NCBI RefSeq assembly: GCF_017562075.2
Contig: NC_054081.1
Coordinates: forward strand, 4,646,565-4,710,564
Length of the DNA stretch: 64,000 nt
Source: Anopheles merus
Lineage: Eukaryota; Arthropoda; Insecta; Diptera; Culicidae
Reading direction: 5' to 3'
Numbering within the stretch: the first letter of the stretch is position 1; the number at the start of each line of letters is the position of its first letter. The notes under the pieces were generated by a model. It was not told the DNA's origin. It saw only the letters and a program-made list of their open reading frames with translations, and did no database searches. The position numbers and the translations under genes were made by a program. Shown piece after piece: positions 11,912 to 22,132 of this stretch.

Positions 11912-12003
11912 CGGTAAAGTATTCGCCAAACTCGTGCTCCATCTTAAGCGTCCGCTCGTAGGTTTTCTTCGCCTGCTCCTCCGTCATGCGCCGGTTCATC
12001 TCC
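11912..12003 (-). CDS. dlg1: Dlg1 exon 17: GK domain
   Basis: 92 nt encoding EMNRRMTEEQAKKTYER and on to EFGEYFT. Acceptor AG is at 12004-12005; donor GTAAGG follows at 11911-11906. One base is borrowed at each side (completing Met, starting Ala). The short intron to exon 18 is only 82 bp. Confidence 0.96.
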
Positions 12004-12095
12004 CTGCGGGGGAAGAAAAAAAGGAAGGGGAAACGCAATGGTTAGATTGCACTTGTGCTCGAACGGTTTCGCTCCACCGCGGCCACCAAACGTAC

Positions 12096-12378
12096 ATGAT
12101 CGACTCGACCGACAGCGGCTTGATGAAGATGGCGATCGGGTAGAGCTGGGCGACCTGCAGCCGCTTGATCGCGTTGCCCGACACGTCCAGGATGCAGTGC
12201 TTGCCCTTCTCGGCGACCTCGCGCACCGACGCGACCGACGTGCCGTACAGGTTGTCGTTGTACTGGCCCGCCTCGATGAACAGATGGTTCTGGATGTCCT
12301 TCTCCATCTGCTCGCGGGACGCGATGAAATGGTAGTCCCGCCCGTCCACCTCGTAGTCGCGCTTCGGGCGCGTTGTAT
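12096..12378 (-). CDS. dlg1: Dlg1 exon 16: core of GK domain
   Basis: 283 nt; acceptor AG at 12379-12380, donor GTACGT from 12095 downwards. It encodes the GMP-binding lobe (DYEVDGRDYHF, REQMEKDIQNHLFIEAGQ) and YGTSVASVREVAEKGKHCIL. This is the central guanylate-kinase-like fold, used in MAGUKs for protein binding rather than catalysis. Phases agree with both neighbours. Confidence 0.97.
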
Positions 12379-12459
12379 CTATGGGTAGGGGGGAGAAGAA
12401 ACAGTGTTACACAGCTAGCTGACACACACACACGCACACAGCATTCGGAAGCAACTTAC

Positions 12460-12606
12460 GCGGCACACACGAGCCGAACTTATTCGGATACTCCGAGATC
12501 AGGTCGTCGTTGATGCGGTCCTTCAACGGGCCCAGTATGATGACCGGGCGGGTGTAGCTGATCTGCAGGCGCTGCAACGGCTCGTACGACAGGATATTTT
12601 CCTCCG
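12460..12606 (-). CDS. dlg1: Dlg1 exon 15: start of GK domain
   Basis: 147 nt; acceptor AG at 12607-12608 and donor GTAAGT from 12459. It reads EENILSYEPLQRL, then PVIILGPLKDRINDDLISEY. The P-loop position reads GPLKDRIN instead of a functional GxxGxGK, which is the reason MAGUK GK domains lack kinase activity. It enters with two bases, so the upstream exon must end in phase 1. Both exon 13 and exon 14 do. Confidence 0.97.
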
Positions 12607-14275
12607 CTGGGATGGTAAAGAGAGAGAGAGAAAGAAACAAGGCGTTAGAAATAGTACAGGTGAAACGTGGCTTTCCTTTTGCTTTTGCGTGGTGCTTCGA
12701 TAGCCCAAAAACATAGCTCGAAACGGTGCTCGAAAGTAACAGTGGGCCACCCACAACACAGCCATACACGCACACACACACACATAACGACAAACACCGC
12801 TTTAGTGCAACGAGAAACGATTTTTGAAACGAACAAAACAGCCAAAGCCATCCGCACACCGAACAGACGCGTGAGGCGTATCATCATGCCGGGAATAGGT
12901 TGCAGTTCATTTAAGAAAAACACAGCAAAAAAAAACAGAGAGAAGAAAAAAGCCACGAAACGGAGAACCATGCGAGAAGATACTGGAGTAAAATATTAAA
13001 AATAAAATAAAAGAATAATATCTAAACATAAAATTGAAAATAAAATTAACAAACAACGAAAAAAGCAAGAGAAATTGAAGCAAGAAACTGAAATGAAAAC
13101 ACTGTAAATGAATTTCTACTAAAAAATATACCTTTTACTTCAAGGCAAATTGAGCTACAACGAGTAATTGAACAAAATGAAGCATTTACAGGGTTCGTCT
13201 CGCTTAATCGGACTAAATGCTACAGCAAGAAAATATTTGCTCACACTTCCAACAGACATGCACTCAAAAGCCGAAACCAAACACAATACAAACATGCACT
13301 AAACCGGTTCGCACATCCACAACGATGTAAGATGTTTCCAATTGGCGGAAGCAGCAAACAACGGGGCGAAACAAAAAGTGTATCGTTTTCGTAGCAACTT
13401 TTCAGCTCGAACGGACACCGGAATCGCTGCCTCGGCAAAACCCCAAAAGCCAATCCCTTCCCCCCTCATAACGCAACGTAACATCCCTTTTTGTGATGGG
13501 ACGAGAAAATAAAACAGTAAAACTCCCCGCTACTAAGAGAAAAAGAATAAAAACTAAAAGAAACGGGAATAAAAAATCGCGAAACAGGAACAGGAACAAC
13601 TCGATACTAAAAGCAAGCAAAACGATGATTGTACCCTCCTGGTCTGTGACTAAAAAGCTGCCCTTTTTGCGTAAATAGACCGTACAAGAGACGTTGCCAA
13701 CCGAATCGAGAAAGAGAGAGGGGCGTAAAAAAAGGAATTGGGGACGTGGGGAGGTGGATGCGAGGGAAGAAACAAACAAACAAACGAACAAAAAACACAG
13801 CACATGTGCGATGAATCAGCGAGATGCACAAAACTCCACAAGAACAACAACGGTGGTGACAACGGATGGGAGCAAAATGAGCGAACAAGAGCGGGAAAGT
13901 AACAGAACGGAGTAACGCCTGGAGAAGTGGAGCAGTGAGCAGTGGTGGTAGAAATGCAGTAAAATGAACGTGGTGAACGTGGGCGACCAGAGCGATGGAA
14001 GAAAGAGGGAAGGTACGAGCGGTGAAATGGAGAAAAAACAAATGGAAACTCAACTGCCGAAAAGGGAAGCAACTCTAGAAAGGGAAGTTGAACAGTGAAC
14101 CAAAACAACGGAAGAAGAACAACAATAAAAAACACAAATCGGAACGGAAATGAGATAACCAAAACAACAACGTGATAGAGAAAAGAGAGAAAGAGAAAGA
14201 CAGCCTCATCAGGAAAAGGAAGAGACGGTCAGAAAATCTGGCCGAACACGCGTGCCCGTTGGATGGCAGACTTAC
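12607..14275 (-). other. dlg1 intron between optional hook exon and GK exon
   Basis: A-rich on the plus strand, so the pre-mRNA is T-rich. It contains many A-runs and (CA)n at 12771-12784. No exon is seen. Confidence 0.6.
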
Positions 14276-14359
14276 AGTCAGCATAGTTATTCTCCAGGTA
14301 GATAAGAGTTATCTGCTCCATGTCAGGTAATTCCACGCGGTAGATTATTTCACCACCAC
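14276..14359 (-). CDS. dlg1: Dlg1 exon 14: optional hook-region exon
   Basis: 84 nt flanked by AG (14360-14361) and GTAAGT (14275 downwards), phase 1 to phase 1, so it can be included or skipped without changing frame. It encodes GGGEIIYRVELPDMEQITLI and YLENNYAD. I recognise this from some Drosophila Dlg1 isoforms, where a nearly identical segment sits between SH3 and GK. The SH3-hook-GK region controls intramolecular folding and partner binding (calmodulin and other hook ligands in the family), so inclusion should alter scaffold behaviour. Confidence 0.9.
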
Positions 14360-14927
14360 CTGGACAGGAAGAAGAGATACAGATTAAGTGTATAGAAACA
14401 GAAAGAAAGAGAGAGAGAGAGAGAGAGAAAGAGAAAGAGAGAAAGAGAGAGATAGAAAATGAAAGAGACAGACAGAAGCACAATTGAAAGAGGAAAGAAG
14501 AGGTGAAACGCAAAGAAGAACCAAAAAAGAAACGAAGTGAGAGATTGGTGAAAGAAAAAAAAAGAAAATACAACCAAACACGGAGTAAAAAGAGGAGCGA
14601 TCAAGAGAAGACAGACAGAGAAAGAGCGAGATGAGAAAAGATACTGATGAAGAAGAAAACAACGTCCCAAAAAAAACTGAAAGTGGACCTAAATCTCGTC
14701 AGCACCATCTATCAGCTAGAGATGGCACAGGCACAGTGAAGTCGTGAGACGGTAGAAAGTATGTGACCGATATCAGGATAGGTGAGTAACTCTGTATTCT
14801 TTCGGGAAGCGCAACTAAGGCGGTGCTCTGACAGCAAACGAACAAGACATCAGACTCGAACGAACGTATATGTATGGAGGTGCACCGTCAGACACTCACC
14901 AACAAACAAATTCACGAGCCTGTCACT

Positions 14928-15816
14928 CAGTGCTGTAAAATGTGACAGTCAATGTCATAAAAAAATCTGACTGAAACAAAATCCATGTCAGTGTCACGAA
15001 CTCAATTGTGATGATCAGAGGTGATGCTCAAAACGGTTGATGTGACCAATGCAAACTTCGTGACATTTTGGTCAGAGTGACAACTTGGTCAGTCACTATG
15101 TCATGGCTTTTTTTTACTGTGACCAGTTCTGCAAAAATGTCACTGACATAATCATGACAAATTCCGACTCCGAAAACGATAAAGAATTTGAGCGAGAAAG
15201 CATGCTCATTTTTCTGCTCGGGACCACTCGCACGCCCCGCATATCTCCAATGATGTGATGATCACAAGACAGAAATGTCGCGACCAAGTGAGTTACCAAG
15301 AGTTGGGGTGCTAAAAAAATATCGCCAAGCGTGTGATTGGTCCACCAACTGATTGATTCTCACCCCTGATCATCACAGATGTGTACGTGAGCTGACTTGA
15401 ACTCAACATTCCAGTTATAAGTGTTGGTGACTGAAACAATAGCCGGTCTCATGGTACAGTCGTCAACTCGTACGACTTAACAACATGCCCGTCATGGGTT
15501 CAAGCCCCAAATAGACCGTGCCGCCATACGTAGGACTGACTATCCTGCTATGGGGGGAAATCAATAAGTCACTGAAAGCCAACCCCACAAGTGTGTTGGC
15601 AGGCCTTGACCGGCATCGGTTGTTGAGCCAAAGAAGAAGAAGAAGACTGAAACAGTGGCATTTGGCAGCACGCACATGAAAACAGTCACATCCAGAAAAA
15701 AGGATTATGCTTGCGGCAGCATTGACTCAAGCACTCGTATGTCGCTTTCGGCATGTCATGGCGCTCTTTCATTGAGTATGAGCAATGCACATCAAGCTAC
15801 CATGCATATGTTCATT
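14928..15816. mobile_element. hAT-like non-autonomous element, copy 1 (3' end lost, SINE inserted)
   Basis: Starts CAGTGCTGTAAAATGTGACA, the same terminal sequence as the complete copies at 19965 and 58090. Co-linear similarity runs to about 15816 and then stops, so the right terminus is missing. A 206-bp SINE interrupts it at 15439-15644. One half of the internal palindrome has been deleted compared with copies 2 and 3. It has no transposase ORF. Confidence 0.85.
15439..15644 (+). mobile_element. tRNA-derived SINE (SINE200-like) nested in hAT-like element
   Basis: An insertion of 206 bp flanked by the 10-bp duplication GACTGAAACA (15429-15438 and 15645-15654). The uninterrupted site is seen in the copy at 58813 onward. 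Pol III box A-like sequence TGGTACAGTCGT is at 15452-15463, box B GGGTTCAAGCCC at 15496-15507, and the 3' end is an (AAG)n tail. From memory it matches the Anopheles gambiae SINE200 family. Confidence 0.88.
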
Positions 15817-16002
15817 CTACGGTGGGTAGAATTCGATTCGGAATATTTTCAAGTTTGTGTACGTAGTTTGACTGTTTTTTTTTTTCTTCATAAAATTTCG
15901 TGTAAACTACGTATTGCTTTAACAAATAATGATTACAAATGAATGGAATGCTTCACAATCTATTGAAATGTAAAATATACAGGCTTAAAACGTATAAACA
16001 TG

Positions 16003-16426
16003 TTAAGGCCGGACTACATTGATCGTACTCCGTAGTGTAATTTTTGTGAACGAGTACGCCCTCTAGTGGCGGCGGGTTGTAGCTAGATGCTGGTATAATG
16101 TATCTGCCAAAACACGTTCTGGGTCGAGGAGGCTATAATTTTACCCAACGATGGATTGATATTGGAAGATGCGGAGAAATGTTGCCCAGCACTTTATATG
16201 AGTGACGATTTGTTCAACAATAACAATTAGCGGTCTACTTTGTTGCAATTTATGAACGTTTATCAACATTTCAAACGTAGCTTGGTCGAAGCTTGATGAG
16301 ACACCAAGTATGAATGATTTTGACACATAAGTTATACCGACATCTAGCCTGCGCTGGTCGTCGCCAGATGCGCTAGTGAAAATAAAAATTACACTAACGA
16401 GTACGGGCAATGTCCCCCGGCCTTAA
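16003..16426. mobile_element. MITE with ~46-bp terminal inverted repeats and TTAA duplication
   Basis: TTAA at 16003-16006 and 16423-16426 flank a 416-bp element. It begins GGCCGGACTACATTGATCGT and ends with the imperfect inverse, continuing through a shared GTGTAATTTTT block. It has no transposase. TTAA target choice suggests piggyBac-like mobilisation (inference). The minus-strand 89-aa ORF inside it looks fortuitous. Confidence 0.82.
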
Positions 16427-17088
16427 GACATCGAATAGAGGGCAGAGCACTTATCAGACAGATGTTTGTTTGTCCCATTAGATGGCTGGCCAGAGCGCCG
16501 CCTAAGTACACCAATCACCACAATCAAACCGCAACCGTAATCTTATTGGAAACACTTTACATACAAAACTGAAAACACGTATTCAAATAAAAAAAAACAG
16601 ACCGGAAAACAATAAGAAAGCAAAAGGGTAACTGATAAACTGTACGGAGAGCTAGATTGGCCGCTCAATGCATCCTCAATGCCCCGAAACCAATGGTGGC
16701 ACAACACATCTGCAAACCATCAACTTGAAAGGTCGCCTATAAATACCGGAGTAACAATCGGAGCAAAGAAAAACCCCAACCGTCGAAAAAACAAAGATAA
16801 AACGAAATTAAAAGGAAAAACTAAAAACCAAATATTAAAACTATAACACATCACACACACACACGCACACACGTAGAAGATTCGAAGCTCCTCTCGAATG
16901 GTAAGAGCAAAGTTAGAAACAACTTGCGAAGCACATTGGGGTGGAGAGGGTGGTGAAACACACGAGCCCGGGCGGGCGAGCGTTTCAATGAGCGTTTCCC
17001 TATCGGACGGTACGAAGAAAAAGGCTGACAAAACGTGATAACAAAAGCCAAAACAAACAAACAAACAAAAAACTCCGGTACAACTTAC

Positions 17089-17130
17089 CTTCCGCGTTCG
17101 CGTCTTCTTGTGTGTAGCAAAGCATGAAAG
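17089..17130 (-). CDS. dlg1: Dlg1 exon 13: 42-nt hook exon
   Basis: AG at 17131-17132 and GTAAGT from 17088. Read in phase 1 it gives FMLCYTQEDANAE after a split Pro codon, matching the Drosophila hook sequence. It both enters and leaves in phase 1, so skipping keeps frame. Its phase shows that exon 12 must end with one extra base. Confidence 0.93.
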
Positions 17131-18203
17131 CTGGAAATGGATTGGAGATGACGATTAGAGTATTCAGAGACGGCGTGTGGGTGTGTGTTTTTTTGTATTA
17201 TTTTTTTGTTGCGATTTTGTCAGAGGAGTGTTGTTGTGTTGCCTAGAATTATTAGAGCTACCGTTTGAGCGGAGGAGAGGGGTGAGGGGTTTAACCCCGT
17301 TCAGAGCGCTGTCTGTACTGTTATTTGATTTTTTTTTGTTTGTGCGCGCGTACCAGGTTCGTCGCCTAACGAAAAAGTTCTTTCTTTCGTTTTTTTAAAT
17401 ATTTGTATGTATGTGTGCAGATTTTTAAAAGCGTGCGTACACAAGTTTTCAAGCAGAAGCTACAAGACGTTGGATCCAAACAATAAAGAAGGAACACAAA
17501 TAGAATAGGCTCGTAACAAAAACAAAACACCACCACCAAACACTTATGACAGCTCGCTATGGGGAGGGGTAAGGGAAATGGAGCACTGTGACGATGGGTG
17601 GAGATGGGAAGTGGGACCATGTGTTTTTTGGGGACATCACTTACGCTGCTCGGTATCATGGTGATTGGGATCGCTCAGGTTGCCGTTGGCTGGCCGAGGC
17701 GAATCGAAAACGCACACAAACAAACACGTGGCGCATGGGTGGTGGGAGTTGGTGGGAGCACGGCGCCGGGGACGGACACGGCAGACAGATGGTTTGACCC
17801 GGTGGCCACGCAGATGGAGTTGAGCGGGAGTATGAGTATGAAGGAGCACGAAAGGGGAACACATACATATAAAAACGAAACACAGAAAAAAAGGGAAAAA
17901 GAAAAGAAACACGTGTAAATAGCGGCGCATGAGCTGCAGGGTGCGGTGCGGGCGAGCCTGACGGAAGTGTGACGGGGCGTGACGGCTTCCAAGGAAGGAC
18001 GATGGTGCACGGTGCACACACACACATACAACTCTATAGGGAGGGGGGAGGGGGGGGGGCGAGAGAGCAAAAACAAAACATCGAAACAGAAAACAAACAG
18101 CCCGTGGCAACACACAATCGTCACACAGCATCCCGGGAGCCAGGGGGATGATCGAAAGACGGGGGGGGGGGGGGGGGGGTTTGTGGGGTGGTCATCAACT
18201 TAC
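17131..18203 (-). other. dlg1 intron between exons 12 and 13
   Basis: About 1.07 kb. It has a G-run on plus at about 18162-18179 directly beside the exon 12 donor, and (CA)n at 18016-18026. No exon is seen. Confidence 0.6.
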
Positions 18204-18305
18204 GCTCCTGGTCGATCCGTCCTCGTTCTTGTCGTCTTTGCTCTTCATGAACGGGAACCGGCGGGAGAAGGAGAAGTTTTTCTTTTTGCGATCCAGCGTC
18301 GACAC
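18204..18305 (-). CDS. dlg1: Dlg1 exon 12: SH3-hook linker, with a one-base frame break
   Basis: AG at 18306-18307; strong donor GTAAGT from 18203. It enters in phase 0 and reads VSTLDRKKKNFSFSRRFPFM, then KSKDDKNEDGS, which is Dlg. After GGA TCG the family needs GAC CAG GAG C (Asp-Gln-Glu), but the sequence has ACC AGG AGC, one G short. The exon is 102 nt where 103 is required for exon 13 to be read. As written, the frame would run to a stop inside exon 15. A poly-G run starts 25 bp away, so an assembly error is the simplest reading; a real allele is possible. Confidence 0.93.
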
Positions 18306-18461
18306 CTGCGGAAAGAAAGGGTGAGAGAAACAAACGGGGCACAGGCCGCCCCCGGTTCTCGATTAGTCGTCTGCTGCCTGCCCACCTCCATCCACGTGTT
18401 GCGCCGTGCGACCGCGAGTGTCACGGGCGACATTCACCTCCTCCCCGCCCGCTGGCGATAC

Positions 18462-18726
18462 CTTTTCCAGGTTGTTGTTGTTGTTGTTCGCGCCGGCATG
18501 CCCCTGGAACTTGACGCTGCGGTCGCGGGCCCGCTGCTTGCGCTCCCAGCGCCGCTTCGACGGCACGATGCCGATGCTTTCCTCCTCGTCCTCGCCGATC
18601 ACGCGCCGCGCCTGCCACCATTCGTCGTCGGACGCGTTCGTCACGTGCAGTATGTCGCCGTGCCGGAACTGGAGGCCGCGCGTCGGCAGCCCGTCGTCCC
18701 GGTTCGGGTCGTAGTCGAACAGGGCG
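18462..18726 (-). CDS. dlg1: Dlg1 exon 11: SH3 domain
   Basis: 265 nt; AG at 18727-18728, donor GTATCG from 18461. It encodes ALFDYDPNRDDGLPTRGLQF, then HGDILHVTNASDDEWWQARR with the SH3 ALFDY and WW motifs, IGIVPSKRRWERK, and a basic hook start ending in a short poly-Asn stretch (NNNNNNLEK). It ends in phase 0. Confidence 0.97.
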
Positions 18727-18798
18727 CTGCAAGGGCGGAACGATTAGTGGCCTGCCACACTCGCCTAGAGCGGGTGCCAACATCTGGCGGATACTTAC

Positions 18799-18947
18799 CG
18801 GACGTAGAGCGTGCGCTTCTGGGTGGTGCGCAGCAGCGTGCCGGTACCGGCTGCGACCGCCTGCTTCAGCTCCTGGATGCGCTGCTCGAACCGGTTGTAG
18901 TCTTCCGGCCGGTACTGCACAACCAACGTGACCGTGCCGCCGGCGTT
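18799..18947 (-). CDS. dlg1: Dlg1 exon 10: end of PDZ3 and linker to SH3
   Basis: 149 nt; AG at 18948-18949, donor GTAAGT from 18798. It encodes NAGGTVTLVVQYRPEDYNRF, then the linker to RTTQKRTLYVR. The QYRPEDYNRF motif after PDZ3 is typical of Dlg/PSD-95 proteins. It ends with two bases of Arg. Confidence 0.96.
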
Positions 18948-19024
18948 CTGGGGATTTATTTCGGAGAGACGGGGGGGAAAGCATGATTAGTACGTGGAGC
19001 AGGAAGAAAGGAGAGAGAGCTTAC

Positions 19025-19162
19025 CTTCAGTGCCTGGGCGGCATCCTCGTGCGACGCATTCGCCAGGCTAATGCCATTGACGGACAGCAGCTGGTCGCCG
19101 CGCTTTAGCTCGCCGCCGAGATCGGCCGCACCGCCGGCCAGCACGTACGACACAAAGATTCC
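19025..19162 (-). CDS. dlg1: Dlg1 exon 9: second half of PDZ3
   Basis: 138 nt, 46 codons, phase 0 both sides. AG is at 19163-19164 and donor GTAAGC runs from 19024. It reads GIFVSYVLAGGAADLGGELK, then GDQLLSVNGI and ASHEDAAQALK. His in ASHEDA is the class I PDZ helix-B residue that contacts Ser/Thr at position -2 of ligands. Confidence 0.97.
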
Positions 19163-19559
19163 CTGTCGAAGGAGAGAAGGATAAGCAGAGAGAGAGAGAG
19201 AGATTTAATTGAAAGGCGATTGAGTAGAATGCACACAAGCACTCGGGCGGCTTCTTGCTCGATATCAAAGAACATTTCTCCCACACTTTGTGTTTGTGAT
19301 GTATTATTCCAACACTTCTTCCAACCAACATCACGGAAACATCATTAGGACCTTCGTGAAAACTCCAAGCTTCAGCTCAAGGCGCCGGAAGATCATAAAC
19401 AATTCAAGTATAAAGTGTGAAAGTCTCTCCAAATTGTATCACGACCTTATCCCTGTGCCCTGCATAATGTCAACGGACAACTCTGGGTGTAGTTTTAGGT
19501 TGCCCAAACACAAAACAAGATTTTCAAGGGCATTGAGTGTAGTCTTAGGTAAATCTGAT

Positions 19560-19956
19560 TCACATTCATGAATCTGAGTGAATCTGAATCTCAATTGGCA
19601 AGATTCATGAAACTCGAAAGAAGAATCAAACTAGAAAAATTCATTACTCTCATAAGTTTCATAATTCTCGACAGGTTCACAAATCTCCAGGGATTTGTAC
19701 ATCTCTCCAAAGATCCATAGAGCCTGAGCTTCTTGCAAAGATTCATAGAGCCTGAGACGGTCCCCCCATGCAAGGCTTGAACCCACGATGGACATGTTGT
19801 TAGGTCGTGCAAGTTAACCACTGTACCATGGGATCGTGTAAATTCAATATTTTGAAAATCATACTTTTCTTAACATGAATGAATCCCTGGAGAGCTATGC
19901 ATGTTTTAGGATTCATGAATCTCTTGACCTTCATGAATTCTTGGAGATTGATGAAT
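19560..19956. repeat. degenerate repeat field of GAATCT / ATTCATGAA units
   Basis: Many diverged copies of a unit like TTGGAGATTCATGAATCT occur in both orientations, continuing at 20882-20940 after the transposon. A similar field occurs around 37430-37620. The tRNA-like head at 19757-19835 lies within it, so the field may be the body of an old SINE-type family. Confidence 0.45.
19757..19835 (-). mobile_element. tRNA-like SINE head
   Basis: On the minus strand box A-like TGGTACAGTGG (19828-19818) is followed by box B GGGTTCAAGCC (19784-19774). It resembles the SINE at 15439 in its first 60 bp but continues into a different body. It is not a functional tRNA: no closed acceptor stem was found. 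Confidence 0.5.
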
Positions 19957-19964
19957 CTTAAGAG

Positions 19965-20881
19965 CAGTGCTGCAAAATGTCACTGTCAATGTCATAAAAA
20001 AATCTTAATGAAACAAAATCCATATCAGCATCACGTATTCAATTATGATAATAATCAGAGGTGATACTCAGAACAGTTGGTGTGACCAATACATGCCCAT
20101 GACATGTTTGCGACCATCGCTTGGTCAGTCACTATGTAACGACTTTTTTTTTTTGCTGTGATCAGTTTTGCAAAATGTCACTGACATAGTCATGACAAAT
20201 TTTAGCTGATTCAAAATCTTGTCACGAACTCTACTGTGATAATCAGAGGTGATACTCAAACAGTTGGTGCGACCATCACATGCTTGGTAACATTGTGTTC
20301 AACCTACTTTTGGTCCGTCACTTGGTCGTGACATTTTCAGTCGGTGATCATCGCGATGGTCATGGGAGATATGCGGTGCGTGCGACTGACTCTAAGCAAC
20401 AAAATGAGCATGGTTACTCGCTCTGTTTGACTCGACAGACCATCAAACCAGACAGAGCGAGAATGCATGCTCATTTTGGTGCTTGGGACCACAAGCCAAG
20501 TATATTCCAAGAATGTCGTGATTATCACCGGGAGAAAACGTCATGACCAAGTGAGTGATCAAGAGTTGGGTGCTAAACAAAATGTCATCAAGCACGTGAT
20601 TGATCCACTAACTATATGAGTCTCACCTCCTAATCATCTCAGTTGTGTACGTGACATTTGGCAGCACTGTTTACAGCCAGAAAAATGGTTACGCTTGTGA
20701 CGACATTAAGCTTAACTTGTGAATCAGAGTATCGCGGGTGACTCAAGCACTCGCATATTGTGTTCAGCATGCCATGACACACTTTCGTTGAGTATCAGCA
20801 GTGAGCATCAAGCTACCACGGATATGTTCATTGTTTTCGTTGGTGAAAATCTCGTGATACTCTTGACATTTTGCAGCACTG
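19965..20881. mobile_element. hAT-like non-autonomous element, copy 2 (complete)
   Basis: 917 bp. It begins CAGTGCTGCAAAATGTCACT and ends TGACATTTTGCAGCACTG, perfect inverted ends over 18 bp. An exact 8-bp target duplication CTTAAGAG flanks it (19957-19964, 20882-20889). Eight-bp duplications and CAG...CTG ends are typical of hAT transposons. It carries a large internal palindrome at 20401-20477 and no transposase ORF. Confidence 0.93.
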
Positions 20882-21976
20882 CTTAAGAGATTCGTGATTT
20901 ATTGGAGATTCGTGAATCTTTGGAAATTCGATTTTAGATTCGAATAACTCATCGCTGAAGATGCATGCCTCATTCGTAAATGATTCATTTGCCCGAATAA
21001 ATGGTCCTTCACGCACAAGTCAGCTGTTTTTTCTTAGACAACAAATGATCCACTTTGTTGAGCGTTTGGGAGTTGAATGACGGCAATGGATGAGCGTGTA
21101 GCAGGGCTTAGTTTTTCGTGAAATAGTAGGTTCGTTCGTGAAATAGTAGCTACGACAAAGATTGATTTTTTTGCGTAGAAATGCCCGAAACATTGAGAAA
21201 CGCAACAAACCTGCTTGCTTACTTTGTGCATGGATTTCACAACCAAAGTGTCAATTAAAAATTGTTGTTTAGTTTTAGTTTTGCGGAAGGTTCAATGCAT
21301 CGTGCACCGCACGCATTTAGTGGTACAAAACAGATCTAAGGCAAAACTTCAATCAAAATACTTATGCATAAGGTTCGTTGCCACAATCGATTCCAAATGA
21401 CGCACCAACACTAATAAGATAGGAAGATAGGCCGTGGCGCAATTATTTCATTGAATTTACAAGCAGCGCCAAATTGTCTCGTTAAATTTTGCCGATCCTT
21501 GTGACTGAGAGAGTTCTCCAGGCGCAAAGAACAAAGATACATACTAGACACAAAGAGAAGAGAACGACTGTCGTTTTATAGCTATATCTATAATGTAGCT
21601 TGCCTGCTGGATCGAATCGCGCACCTTTCAGGTTCGAAGAAGCAATGCGCATCACTAGTATTAACGTGCCAAACTTGCGTGGAATGTGCCTCATCTAACT
21701 CCCTCCGAAGACTAGCTCAGAAGGCTAGATACGCCTAACAGTATCCTTCTTCACAGATACAGATCTAAGATATCTAAGATATCTAAGATCTAAGATGTGT
21801 CAGATACTAACAGATAGGCCTACAGAGGGTGTGTAATTTTTCAAATTAAAGTACGCGCCTCACAATCTGACAAATCATAACCCTTATTAAACAAGTTATT
21901 CGTCCCAAGCCATCAATACTTTCAAGTAGGATGGAATCTCGTTTCCCTTAAATCTGTTGCTGCATCTGCCCCGTAC

Positions 21977-22052
21977 CTGTCCATCCTCGCCGCCGACGAT
22001 GTTGAAACCAAGCCCGGACGCTCCCTTGCGAATGACGATCGTGCGCGGCACC
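21977..22052 (-). CDS. dlg1: Dlg1 exon 8: first half of PDZ3
   Basis: 76 nt; AG at 22053-22054, donor GTACGG from 21976. It completes Arg of DITR and reads VPRTIVIRKGASGLGFNIVG and GEDGQ. The carboxylate-binding GLGF loop is intact. Confidence 0.97.
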
Positions 22053-22132
22053 CTAAAACGCATAAAAAAGAGAAGCAAATTCAGTACCGAAGCTGGCGAA
22101 CAACACATGGCGCTCTCTCCGCCTCCGCCTAC

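Larger units (their letters stand above)
14360..17088 (-). other. dlg1 intron holding two mobile elements
   Basis: Contains a (GA)n/(A)n-rich part at 14400-14680, a hAT-like element copy at 14928-15816 with a SINE inside, and a TTAA-flanked MITE at 16003-16426. The last 300 bp before exon 13 are A-rich on plus with (CA)n. No exon is seen. Confidence 0.6.
19163..21976 (-). other. dlg1 intron inside PDZ3 with repeats and a hAT-like element
   Basis: Splits PDZ3 after GGEDGQ. It contains a degenerate GATTCATGAATCT-type repeat field, a tRNA-like SINE head at 19757-19835 and the complete 917-bp hAT-like copy at 19965-20881. A short ATCTAAGAT repeat lies at 21764-21795. No exon is seen. Confidence 0.65.

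Noticed and set aside
16141..16410. 89-aa minus ORF inside the TTAA MITE
   Set aside because: Lies wholly in a non-autonomous element and has no transposase features.
17979..18986. 335-aa plus ORF opposite SH3/PDZ3 exons
   Set aside because: Antisense of dlg1 coding sequence extended through a G-run; not a gene.
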